From positions 1-64,000 of the forward strand of contig NZ_JACOOJ010000023.1 in NCBI RefSeq assembly GCF_014287585.1: a stretch of DNA of 64,000 bases, given 5' to 3'. The notes beneath the pieces are model-generated. The model ran no database searches. It was given only the letters and a program-made list of their open reading frames with translations, and was not told the origin of the DNA. This stretch comes from Parabacteroides hominis (GTDB taxonomy: Bacteria; Bacteroidota; Bacteroidia; Bacteroidales; Tannerellaceae). Both the position numbers and the translations under genes were made by a program. Of the stretch, positions 17,782 through 26,900 are shown piece by piece (within the stretch, counting starts at the first letter, position 1; each line of letters starts with the position of its first letter).

Positions 17782-19092
17782 TTATAAGTTGCCGCATGCG
17801 TGCATGAGTTGATAATAGGTATAGACCGCTTCGCTCTGGGCGGTCGTGAGTTGCAGTTCGGCTTCGAGGCGTACGCTGCTGGCATCCAGAAGGTCTGTCA
17901 GGATCGACAGTTGGTTGAGATAGCGGTTGTTTACGATCCGGTAGTTTTCATTTGCCTGCCTGACGGAAAGTTTCAATGCTTTTACCCGGTCGATCGCTTC
18001 CTGGTGGCGGATATAGGCGCTGCGCACATTGACGCGTATCTCCTGCATCATCTGTTCTTCCGCGTTGCGGCGGAGGCTGACATATTGCCGCGCTTCGTGC
18101 ATTTTGTGTTTGTTGCGGTAAAGGGACGAGAGGCTGTAGGATAGGCTGAGCGCAACGTTCCAGTTGTTGGCAAACATATCGTCCATCGTGCTGGTGAGCG
18201 GGCGGGACAGGGTGTTGCCGGCGTGTATTGCCAGGGAAGGCAGGTAGTCGGCTCTCGAAATCCGGATGTCGTTTTCGGCCAGGCGTGTGTTGTAGCGGGC
18301 GATTTGCAGGCCGGGGAAATGGGTGTATGCTTGCTGTATGTAGGCTTCGCAACTGCCGAGGGTGACGCCGGCGGACAAGAGCGTGGTGTCCGGCAGCAGG
18401 AGCAGGGTTTCATCGAGGCCGAGCACGATGTCGAGTTGTTGGGAGACAATGGTGATGTTGTCTTTGGCTTCGCGGAGCGCGAGGTCGTCGTTGGTGAGTT
18501 GCAGTTCGCTGCGTATCTCGTCGTTCCGCGTGACGATCCCTTCTTTCCATAAGCGGCGGATATCTTCAAGCCTGCGCCGGGACTCTTCGATGTTGCGGGC
18601 CAGCACCTCCGTTTCTTTGTACAGGGCGAAAAGATCCATATACTGGCGGAGGAGCGAGAGCTTGATATCCGCCTGGTCGTTTGCCGTGTAGAGCGAGGCT
18701 ACCTGTTTCTGGAGGGTGGCGCGCCGGATGGTTCCGCGTATTTTGCCTCCCTGGTAGAGCGGTTGGGTGACTTCCACATTATAATTGTGCGACCAGTCGG
18801 GCATGTCGGGATGGGTCGGTTTCGACAGTCCTTGCCTGAAGATCGTCGTCTGGCCGATGTATCCTGCCGTGGCTCCGATGCTGATGTCCGGCAACCGCGC
18901 AGTGCGGGCTGTCTTTTCCTCGTCTCCCGCAATGACTTCCTGCATCCGGCTGGCTTTCAGGTGCAGGCTGTTTTCCGTACCCAGCCGGAACAGATCGTCG
19001 AGGGTAAGAGGATAGGTCTGCTGCGCGTCTCCCGCAACAGGCTTTGTGGACATTAGTAACAAGATTAAACTATATTTTATCCAGTATCTCAT
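17782..19092 (-). CDS. TolC-family outer-membrane efflux protein
   Basis: A 436-residue outer-membrane channel component with an N-terminal signal peptide (ending near VAGDAQQ) and two repeated outer-membrane-efflux units rich in long helices (SLHLKASRMQEVIAG, YRNKHKMHEARQYVSL, VRQANENYRIVNNRYLNQLS). The ATG at 19092 overlaps the end of the MarR gene by 23 bases, which implies translational coupling. Together with HlyD and MFS it completes a tripartite pump. Confidence 0.9.
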   Translation of the reverse strand: MRYWIKYSLILLLMSTKPVAGDAQQTYPLTLDDLFRLGTENSLHLKASRMQEVIAGDEEKTARTARLPDISIGATAGYIGQTTIFRQGLSKPTHPDMPDWSHNYNVEVTQPLYQGGKIRGTIRRATLQKQVASLYTANDQADIKLSLLRQYMDLFALYKETEVLARNIEESRRRLEDIRRLWKEGIVTRNDEIRSELQLTNDDLALREAKDNITIVSQQLDIVLGLDETLLLLPDTTLLSAGVTLGSCEAYIQQAYTHFPGLQIARYNTRLAENDIRISRADYLPSLAIHAGNTLSRPLTSTMDDMFANNWNVALSLSYSLSSLYRNKHKMHEARQYVSLRRNAEEQMMQEIRVNVRSAYIRHQEAIDRVKALKLSVRQANENYRIVNNRYLNQLSILTDLLDASSVRLEAELQLTTAQSEAVYTYYQLMHACGNL

Positions 19093-19510
19093 CCAGTTTC
19101 TTTAAGTTGTTTGTGAACAGTTCGATTTGCCGTGCAGTCATCCGCGCCCCGACTTCATCGTAGATATTATAGAGGAGGGGCTTGACCTGAAGGGAGAGCT
19201 TTTCGCCTTCTTCCGTCAGGTGGATTTGCTTGTTGCGCCGGTCCGACGGGTCTTCCCGGCGTTCCACCCAGCCTTTCTTCTCTAAGTTATTGATGAGGTT
19301 GGTCAGGCAGGCTTTGTCTTTAGCCGTCTGTTCTGCCAGGTATTGCTGGCTTACTCCGGGTTTCTTCCATAGACGGTGCATCACCTGGAGCATTTCGAAT
19401 GTCATGTCGACATTGTTAGACTTTAATACTCTTTGTATGGTCTGGCGAAAGGTCATTCGCGTTTTCAGGATTTGGAGCATTAATTCGTGTGCCGCTTCAT
19501 TATTTGCCAT
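19070..19510 (-). CDS. MarR-family transcriptional regulator
   Basis: A 146-residue winged-helix regulator. The recognition region VSQQYLAEQTAKDKACLTNL and the wing (WVERREDPSDRRNKQIHL) are typical of MarR. As first gene of the efflux operon it most likely represses its own transcript until a toxic ligand binds. A palindrome AATATC-N5-GATATT sits in the promoter at 19542-19558. Confidence 0.92.
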   Translation of the reverse strand: MANNEAAHELMLQILKTRMTFRQTIQRVLKSNNVDMTFEMLQVMHRLWKKPGVSQQYLAEQTAKDKACLTNLINNLEKKGWVERREDPSDRRNKQIHLTEEGEKLSLQVKPLLYNIYDEVGARMTARQIELFTNNLKKLDEILDKI

Positions 19511-19530
19511 TGCTGTTTACTTTTACGGCA

Positions 19531-19558
19531 CAAAAGTAGGAAATATCCTTGAGATATT
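19531..19558 (-). promoter_or_regulatory. promoter -7 box with overlapping MarR operator candidate
   Basis: On the minus strand TACTTTTG (19531-19538) matches TAnnTTTG, 21 bases before the MarR start. Just upstream, inside the spacer between -7 and -33, lies the inverted repeat AATATC-CTTGA-GATATT (19542-19558). A dimeric repressor bound there would block initiation, which fits autoregulation by the MarR protein. Confidence 0.55.
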
Positions 19559-19581
19559 GGTTAAATGTTTAACTGTTTCTT

Positions 19582-19971
19582 TCAGTGAATACGCTGTTTC
19601 AATTCATCCAGCATGTTCACTCGTTCCAAAGAGAACGTATTGTCGTGCGTTTGGATATATTCTAAGAGCGTCTTGGCCTTTTGCAGCATCGCCTGCTCTT
19701 CGTCGGGATAGAGGTAGCTTTCCTCGATCAGGGTTTTGACGGCTATCTCGAGGCGGAGGATTCCGCCGTTGTCGTCACTGTCGAGACGGCGGATAAGCTC
19801 TTCGGGCGGGACCGTCATAAGGGCAGGACGGTCCAGTTTGAGGGAGTTGTAGACGGTTTGGATCAGCTCCGGGGTATGGCGGGCCGCATTCGTGTTGCGG
19901 TTCATAATGATCTGAAGGACTACTTTGGCAAGTTCTTCGATCTGTATCATGATGAAATCTCGTTTTAACAC
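19582..19971 (-). CDS. small DUF6483-like protein of unknown function
   Basis: A 129-residue soluble, mostly helical protein. The opening MLKRDFIMIQIEELAKVV recalls the DUF6483 family, whose members start in the same way, and this favours the GTG start at 19971 over the internal ATG at 19950. The rest has no catalytic motif that I recognise. It stands between the cyclophilin gene and the MarR operon, all on the minus strand, with a gap of 65 bases on the cyclophilin side. Confidence 0.65.
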   Translation of the reverse strand: MLKRDFIMIQIEELAKVVLQIIMNRNTNAARHTPELIQTVYNSLKLDRPALMTVPPEELIRRLDSDDNGGILRLEIAVKTLIEESYLYPDEEQAMLQKAKTLLEYIQTHDNTFSLERVNMLDELKQRIH

Positions 19972-20036
19972 CTTTGTGAATTTAAAATCAGGAATTAATA
20001 ATTAAGAAATAATAGTTCACTCTCCACTCTCCATTT

Positions 20037-20885
20037 TCAATTGTCCACTGTTATCTTAATGATGCGGACATCTTTTTTCGGACGGTCGTATTCGTCGCGG
20101 GGTTGGCCGGCGATGGCGTCGAGGACGTCGAAGCCTTCGACGAGTTCGCCGTAAACGGTATAGTTGCCGTCCAGATGGTGGCAACCGCCTTCGGTCGTGT
20201 AGGCTTTCCGTTGCTCTTTGGTGAACAACAGGTGGCCGGGCGTGGCGCGCACCATCGAATCTACCTGGGCGTTGATTTTACGCAGGCGTTTCTGGTACTC
20301 GCGTTTGTTGCTGGCTTTCTGCATGCGCAGTTCGGCACGGACGGGATAGAAGAACTTCTGCATGGCTTTCTCCTTGATATCCTGGTTGGCGATCATTTCC
20401 AGCGTGTCCAGTTCACCGTTGGTGTAGACTTTTCCTTGCACGATATAGAATTGCGACATGTCCGATTTCTTTTGCGGGTTGATGTCGTCGTTCTGGCGGG
20501 GAGCGGCCAATGCGCCCCGCTTGTTGAAGCGGTGGGGCCGCATCTCCGGCATGATCTCCGAATTCCGGTCTCCGAAACCGCAACGGGCGCCGGCGGGGGC
20601 ATTGCGCGAATCGGGAGCGCCGCCCTGCATCATAAATTCAGGGAGCACGCGTGTGAACAGCGTCCCGTCGTATTCGCCCCGTTTGGCACGTTCGATAAAG
20701 GTGCGGACGTGGTTGGGAACGTCGTCATACAGTTTCGCTTTCAGGGTTCCGGCGCTCGTATTGATGGTGACTATTTTTGCAGGAACCTGTTCAGATGCGG
20801 ATGTTACGGTGTCCGCATCGCTCTGTCCGAAGGCTGGCGAGAGGCAGGCCAGCAAGCCTAATAAGATATAACAGCTCTTTCTCAT
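20037..20885 (-). CDS. secreted cyclophilin-type peptidyl-prolyl isomerase with insertion
   Basis: A 282-residue proline isomerase with a signal peptide (ending near SPAFGQ). The cyclophilin core is recognisable: TSAGTLKAKLYDDVPNHV, FTRVLPEFMMQGG, SQFYIVQG and HLDGNYTVYGELVEGFDVLD. Between the SQFYIVQG strand and the HLDG segment there is an additional charged helical stretch of about 80 residues (about 155-235), rich in Lys and Arg. Such insertions occur in Bacteroidetes relatives. It probably acts in the periplasm on folding of exported proteins. Confidence 0.9.
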   Translation of the reverse strand: MRKSCYILLGLLACLSPAFGQSDADTVTSASEQVPAKIVTINTSAGTLKAKLYDDVPNHVRTFIERAKRGEYDGTLFTRVLPEFMMQGGAPDSRNAPAGARCGFGDRNSEIMPEMRPHRFNKRGALAAPRQNDDINPQKKSDMSQFYIVQGKVYTNGELDTLEMIANQDIKEKAMQKFFYPVRAELRMQKASNKREYQKRLRKINAQVDSMVRATPGHLLFTKEQRKAYTTEGGCHHLDGNYTVYGELVEGFDVLDAIAGQPRDEYDRPKKDVRIIKITVDN

Positions 20886-20922
20886 CTTTTAAAATATTTG
20901 GTGGGTAAAGATAGTATTTATG

Positions 20923-20953
20923 TTGTTAAACACAAAGTAAATGGCTACCTTTG
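20923..20953 (+). promoter_or_regulatory. Bacteroidetes-type promoter of the AspT-like antiporter gene
   Basis: TTG at 20923-20925, a 20-base spacer and TACCTTTG at 20946-20953 fit the TTTG-N19-21-TAnnTTTG consensus. Initiation would fall about 40 bases before the ATG at 20998. Confidence 0.65.
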
Positions 20954-20997
20954 CAGACTTTAAGGCAAATTTAAGATTATAAACTACACATGTTATT

Positions 20998-22674
20998 ATG
21001 AATTGGATTAATGATTTGTTATGGGGCGAAGGCATCGGCCACTCCATACTTCTGCTTTCCTTTGTGATCGCTGCGGGCATACAATTAGGAAAGATCAAGG
21101 TCTTCGGCGTTTCTTTGGGGATCACTCTTGTGTTGTTTGTGGGGATCATTTTAGGGCATTTCGGTTTTACGATCAACCACAACGTGATTCACTTTTTTAA
21201 AGAGTTCGGATTGATACTTTTTGTCTATTCCGTGGGTATGCAGGTCGGACCGGGTTTCTTCTCTTCTTTCAAACAGGGGGGGATAACGTTGAATATGCTG
21301 GCGTGCGGAATTGTGTTCTTAGGAGTCGTGACGGCTGTCATTCTGCATTATGTGACCGGTATTCCGATGCCTACGATGGTCGGTATTTTGTCGGGTGCAG
21401 TCACGAATACACCGGGATTGGGTGCTGCCCAGCAGGCGTTTTCCGATATGCACGGAGTGTCTGACAATACGATTGCTTTGGGATATGCTGTTGCTTATCC
21501 GCTGGGTGTGATCGGTATTATCCTGTCCATTATCCTGATTAAGTATATTTTCCGTGTGAGTTTCGATAAGGAGAACGAACAGTTGAACAGCGAAGATTCT
21601 TCGCATACCAATGAGGCTAAACCTGTATCGCTGGTTGTGAAGAATCCGGCTATCTTTAACAAGACGGTTGCCGAATTGTCGAACCTGCTGGAACATCGTG
21701 ACTTCGTTATCTCCCGCGTCTGGCGTGACAGCAACAAGCAGATCGAGATCGCTTCCGCCAATACGGTCCTTCAGGAAAACGATAAAGTTTTTGTTATCAC
21801 GACCGAGACGGATGCCGAGACAATCAAGACGTTTATCGGTATCGAGATCGATATGGAGCGTAAGCAGTGGATCCGTATGGAGAGCCAGTTTGTCAACCGC
21901 CGTATCCTGATCACGAAGCCGGAACTGAACGGTAAGCGTCTGGGACAGTTGAAGCTGCGTAAATTATATGGTATCAACATCACCCGTATCAACCGTGCCG
22001 GTGTCGATCTGGTCGCCAAACCGGGGCTGACTTTGCAGGTGGGCGACCGTGTGAATGTGGTCGGTACCGAAACAGCGGTTTCCAATGTGGAAAAGGTTTT
22101 GGGCAACTCTATGAAACGCCTGAACGAACCGAACCTGATCACGATCTTCGTCGGTATTGCATTGGGTATCGTGTTAGGGAGCATTCCTATTACATTCCCT
22201 GGTATTCCGCAGCCTGTCAAGTTAGGCCTGGCGGGTGGTCCGTTGGTTGTGGCGATTCTGATCAGCCGCTTCGGCTATCATTATAAATTGATTACTTATA
22301 CGACACAGAGTGCCAATTTGATGTTGCGAGAGATCGGTATTACGCTTTTCCTTGCTTGCGTGGGTATCAGTGCCGGTGACGGTTTTGTCGATACGATCGT
22401 GAATAATGGTGGTTTTGCCTGGATCGGCTACGGTTTCATCATTACGTTTGTGCCGTTGATGATCATCGGCTGTATCGGCCGTTATTTCTGCAAGGTCAAC
22501 TACTTTACGTTGATGGGGCTTATTGCCGGCAGTACGACCGACCCGCCTGCATTGGCTTATTCGAATGCAACAGCCGGAAACGATGCTCCGTCGGTAGGGT
22601 ATGCAACGGTCTATCCGTTGACAATGTTTCTCCGGGTATTAACGGCGCAGTTGTTGATTCTGTTCTTTGCATAA
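20998..22674 (+). CDS. AspT/YidE/YbjL-family transporter (aspartate:alanine antiporter type)
   Basis: A 558-residue inner-membrane protein. It has two blocks of about five helices (about 10-180 and 380-555) flanking two cytoplasmic TrkA-C/RCK-C domains (about 205-285 and 290-375; for example [14 protein letters not shown] and [14 protein letters not shown]). Duplicated hydrophobic signatures occur, such as [17 protein letters not shown] in the first half and [15 protein letters not shown] in the second. This is the architecture of the aspartate:alanine exchanger family. The substrate of this member is not known. It is a single gene, divergent from the cyclophilin, with repeat copy B directly downstream. 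Confidence 0.9.
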   Translation: MNWINDLLWGEGIGHSILLLSFVIAAGIQLGKIKVFGVSLGITLVLFVGIILGHFGFTINHNVIHFFKEFGLILFVYSVGMQVGPGFFSSFKQGGITLNMLACGIVFLGVVTAVILHYVTGIPMPTMVGILSGAVTNTPGLGAAQQAFSDMHGVSDNTIALGYAVAYPLGVIGIILSIILIKYIFRVSFDKENEQLNSEDSSHTNEAKPVSLVVKNPAIFNKTVAELSNLLEHRDFVISRVWRDSNKQIEIASANTVLQENDKVFVITTETDAETIKTFIGIEIDMERKQWIRMESQFVNRRILITKPELNGKRLGQLKLRKLYGINITRINRAGVDLVAKPGLTLQVGDRVNVVGTETAVSNVEKVLGNSMKRLNEPNLITIFVGIALGIVLGSIPITFPGIPQPVKLGLAGGPLVVAILISRFGYHYKLITYTTQSANLMLREIGITLFLACVGISAGDGFVDTIVNNGGFAWIGYGFIITFVPLMIIGCIGRYFCKVNYFTLMGLIAGSTTDPPALAYSNATAGNDAPSVGYATVYPLTMFLRVLTAQLLILFFA

Positions 22675-22693
22675 CAATATTTCAATGATCTTT

Positions 22694-23378
22694 CTGTTAC
22701 TTTTCTCTTGAAAGAAAAGTAACCAAAAGTTCAAGGCCGAACCTGCTTCGCTACTCCGTTCCCTCCGTTCGCTGTCGCGTCTGAAACTCGCTTCGCTTGG
22801 GACAGCAGACGCTCCGTTCGCTCACTACGGTCTCTGCGCTTAACGCTCACCAGCTTAGGCCGTAGTTAGAGCCTGACGGCTCTTTAAGGATTGCCGATAC
22901 CGCCTGCTCTTTTGCGATCCCGCATCAAGTGAGGCAAGCCTCGTGCCGCAGGCTCTCTTTTGCCGTCTGCTTCAGCAGACGGATAGATGATTGTTCCGGC
23001 TTTGCCGGTTCCTCTGTGGATTTTAACCCCTTTCATTGATTGCATTAAAAGGGGTTAAAACCCACAGAGGAAGAGGCTTTGCCTCTAAATCCTTTTAAAC
23101 CGTCTGCTGAAGCAGACGGCAAAAGATAGGCTGATGGGCTTCGGGGATTGCCGATACCTATATAAAAGGCGGTATCGGCAATCCCAAGAGAAAGCGGAGC
23201 TTTCTAAGAAAGGCCTAAGCGGACAGGCGTAAAGCGGAGGGTGAAGGCGGAGCGGCAGGAGCCTGCGCTGTTTGAGCGAAGCGAGTTTCGCAGGCGACAG
23301 CGTAGCCTTTACCCGGAGTAGCCTGGACGGTTAAGCCTTGATCTTTTGGTTACTTTTGGATCAAGCCAAAAGTAACAG
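22694..23378 (+). repeat. palindrome-rich MITE-like element, copy B, with 44-bp terminal inverted repeats
   Basis: This non-coding element is about 685 bp long. Its ends 22694-22737 and 23335-23378 are inverted repeats matching at 38 of 44 positions. Each end folds on itself into an 11-bp stem. Inside are the 20-mer hairpin (22963-22982 and 23100-23119), the hairpins ccggctttgccgg and gaggctttgcctc, a long stem of ctgtggattttaacccc type, and a perfect 15-bp stem GGGATTGCCGATACC / GGTATCGGCAATCCC near 23138-23184. There is no transposase and no credible ORF. I see no target-site duplication. Confidence 0.85.
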
Positions 23379-23910
23379 ATAAATCGGTATTTAACGGTTC
23401 AAATATTCTCATATTCGTACTTTTTATTTGTGGCAGAGCAGGAGGCTTATTGTGTAATACCGGTTCTTTGACAACAAAATACAATCTTTAATAATTGGCC
23501 TGAAATCCGGCTTTTTGAGGGTAAAAAAGACTCTCTCATCCTGAGGTGCGCAATTTTTTGCCATGAAGACGGTCGTAATTGCCCTGAGGTGCGCAGTGTA
23601 TATAGCATGACGACCGTGTTCATGGCGACGAAGACGGTCGTAAAGGAAACGAGGACGGTCGTCATGGCGGGAAAGCCCCGGAATGGATTTAAGATATCCG
23701 GAAGATGGTCTCAACTTTTTTATTACAGGCGATTCTCCGTGAGTTCAGGTTTTCCACAATATCCGGTTTTTCTCCTGCCCCGATTACAAAGAGGCATCGT
23801 TTTTTCATTTTCTGCCTACGCCGTTTCTTCAATCGTTACCAATTCCAGTAAAAAGCCGGCAAAAAGTCAAATCAAAACGATCCGGGGTTTGACTCGAAAT
23901 AGAATATGAG
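23379..23910. other. intergenic region with short direct and inverted repeats, no clear gene
   Basis: No convincing gene is present. Two copies of CCTGAGGTGCGCA lie at 23540-23552 and 23583-23595. GACGGTCGT occurs at 23568-23576, 23633-23641 and 23654-23662, and the inverse ACGACCGT at 23610-23617. Translated on the plus strand, the repeats give a heptad-like pattern (MATKTVV, KETRTVV). This could be a decayed repeat array. Confidence 0.5.
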
Positions 23911-26900
23911 TCAATCTGGGGTTATTGTCGTTTTTTCCTGTTTTGTTTGTGTGCTGTCCGGTAAGGCCGGGCGCAGGGGGATCAAAGGATATTTCTTCCG
24001 GCGGCGGAAGATGTCGGAGAAGCGGGTAAAGTCTTTTTTGTACATGATGCCGACTCCTTGTGTCGTCAGGGCTTGCTTTAGAATCATATACATATCGTTG
24101 GCATGGTTGTAGGCCTTCAAGCGGATATCGCCGCTTGGCGTCAACAGATATTCGAGGTCGAACTCGCCGATGAAGGCATTTTTCTGGTTGTTTATCGTAC
24201 TGTTCTTATATCCGAAGTTTCCGTTGAAGATAAGGCGGTTGTTCAGCAATTGGCTGGACAGCAGCATTTCTACTTCCGTATCTTCGATGCCGTCCTGGCT
24301 GGTCCGGATATTTGTACCGAGTTGCACTTTGTCGGTGAAGCTGTTCATGATACTGGATATCTGTGAGGAAAGAGCGGATGAGGCCACTGCGCTGAAATCG
24401 TTCGATTTATATTGTGCATTGTATTCCGGCGTATAGAATTTGTTCAAAACCAACAGATAAATGATTTGCCGGGTCATCATGTCTTCTGTATCGACCAAAC
24501 TTTTGACCTGCCGTTGGAGCTCTTCGTTGGAACTCGGCAATTCAAGATCGAACGAGATAGTCGGATTCCGCAGCACACCGTCTAATTTCAATACACAATT
24601 GACCGGCGTATTGCGTCGGGAACTTTCGTATGTCAGGCTGGGGTCCAGGTCCTGTATGTTGGCTGTCACGTTATAGATGGCATTTACATTCATCGTTGCC
24701 TCGAAGGGATCTCCCCGGAAGTTGATAATGCTGCCATCCCGTATCTTAAAGTTTTTATGGATGAGTTGTTGCAGGCTGAAATTATAGTTCCCTTGTACGA
24801 TCCCGATGTTTCCATACATGCGCAAGTCGGTTTTCGTCCCGTACTGTATCTGGAGGCTTCCGTTGCAGTTTCCTGTTATTTTGTCGCCTGCGATCGGGTC
24901 CATGATCAGTTCGATATCGGCATCAGGGGTGACATCGAGTAGGAAATTCATACGGAGTTCCGCCCCGTCGTCTTCGTTTTTGAAGATAAGAGGTTTAATG
25001 GAGTCGGCAGGCTGGGTAAGTGCCAGTTCGCGCAGTTCCTTTTTGTCGACGAAAGTAATAAAGTCGTATTCTGCCGCCGAAGAATTGTTCATGAAGTCGA
25101 GTTTGACGGATGTCTTGGGATCGCTTCGCATATTGATGTCGAAGTTGATCAATTGCCCGTTCCCTTTTATGGAGGCTGTCCCGGTCCCGAAGACGGTTCC
25201 GAATATCAGCGGGTTCTGTTTCTGGGGCGCGTCGAATACCAGCATATTGTTTGTCTGGACTCCTACGTCGAAACTGACATCCTTGAAATGCTTGTGATTG
25301 ACGGTCAGGTTTACCTTTGCCGAGTTGCCGAACTTGTCATGCACCGTTACGTTACGCCCGATGATCGCTCCCGGAGTTAGGTGGATGGAGTCGGAAAAAG
25401 TATAGTAGGTGTTCAGATATTCGATACCCAGCCCGCCATCGAGCACGTAAGCGTCTCCCTCTACATTCAACGCTTTGAACGGCCCGTGCAGATGGACGTT
25501 GCCAAAACCGCGCCCTTGCATGTTCTTCGCTATGTTTTCGACGAAAGGCCGGAGGAAGGCGACGTCCAGATCGTTGGCTCCGAAGAAGAGCGACAGCCCG
25601 GCGTTTTTGCCGACGGGATATATGTAGCCGCTGACATCCGTCCAAGTCGTATCGTTCTTGTAGATACTGCCTAACATCAGAATGCCTTTTTGCTGGTCGT
25701 CCCATTCGCTGAAAAGGTTGAGGCGCCCTAATTGTACCTGGTTGAACGAGAAGTTTTGTACTTCGAGGTCGGTGTTCAGCATCCGGCTGCCGTACAGGTC
25801 GGTGATGTTGAAGGTTCCGGTAGCTTTTCCGGCAAATTGGAGCACCGGGATATTCAGGATGTCGAAGATGTAACTCAGCTCGACCTGTTTCAGGTCCAGC
25901 AACAGCGTATCGGCCGGATCTTTCGAAACCGTCCCTTCCATGTGGAGATATTCGGTTCCGTTGGAGACGGAAAAGTCTTGTATCCCGATCTTGCCGTCTG
26001 CAATGCTGATGGTAGACGGGGCGATGTGCCAGGTGGAATCGTTCAGGATCAGCGGGCTCTCGTTCAGCGAGATTTCCGTACGCAGTTTGGCCGGCCCTTT
26101 TTCCTGTTCTTCCTCGATGAAGAGGGTAGAGGCGGAGAGATCTGCTTTAAACAGGCGTTCTTTGTTGTTCGCCCAACCGATCTGCGTCTTTATCAGGTTG
26201 TCTTTTGCATCTACTTTCAGGTCCATGTAGTTGCGCAACCCTTTGGCATTGTAGTTGGTTACTTTGAGTTTCAGGTTTACCCTGTCTTCGGGATTGTCGC
26301 ATGTCAGGTAACCGGATTCGAACATAGACTTGCCGATGTTGAATTTAGGCAGGTAGGTCTCGAAGCGGAAGCGGTTGTACTGGTTGTTGTAATGCCCCGT
26401 GATACGTCCCTGGTTCAGCATCGTAAAAGGCAGTTTCAAGGTGTTGGATATGGCTTCCGTATTTTCGATAGTCAGCAAGAGAGAGAAGTTGTTTTCCATC
26501 ACCTTCTGTTTCTTTTGCGTGACGTTGATCAGAGCCGGGACATATCCTTTTAGCGTTTGCATAAGGCTGGGGACGATCGTCGTAAAGGAGTAAGCACCCG
26601 TCACCTCGCCGTTCAGGACGTCGGAGGTAATGGTCAGATGGCGGTCCAGTGAATGGCCTGTAGCCTCCACCTTGAATTTTTTCAGGAAAAAGCTGTCCTG
26701 CTTGGTCTTGAAGGAGAGGCTGTCGAGCGTAATGCTCCCTTCCAGGTTGTCGATATTGTTTCCCGTGAAGTCGGCATTCAGCGAGCAGGAGATGTCCGGA
26801 GCCTCGTATTTATTTGTCAGATGAAGGCTGTCCGGCCGGAAATGTTCCAGACGCGAGGTGAAGTTGAACATGGAATTCTTGCCCTCGTGCAGGAACAACC

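Noticed and set aside
22675..23400. CRISPR array or tandem RNA genes in the palindrome-rich gap
   Set aside because: Repeats are hairpins of different sequence and uneven spacing, with no regular spacers and no cas genes nearby.
22675..23400. Target-site duplication flanking copy B
   Set aside because: Flanks (gatcttt on the left, ataaatc on the right) do not match. Either no duplication was made or it has decayed.
23589..23909. A 106-codon plus-strand frame after copy B
   Set aside because: It is formed from short repeats and has a composition unlike a protein. No start signal or family is seen.
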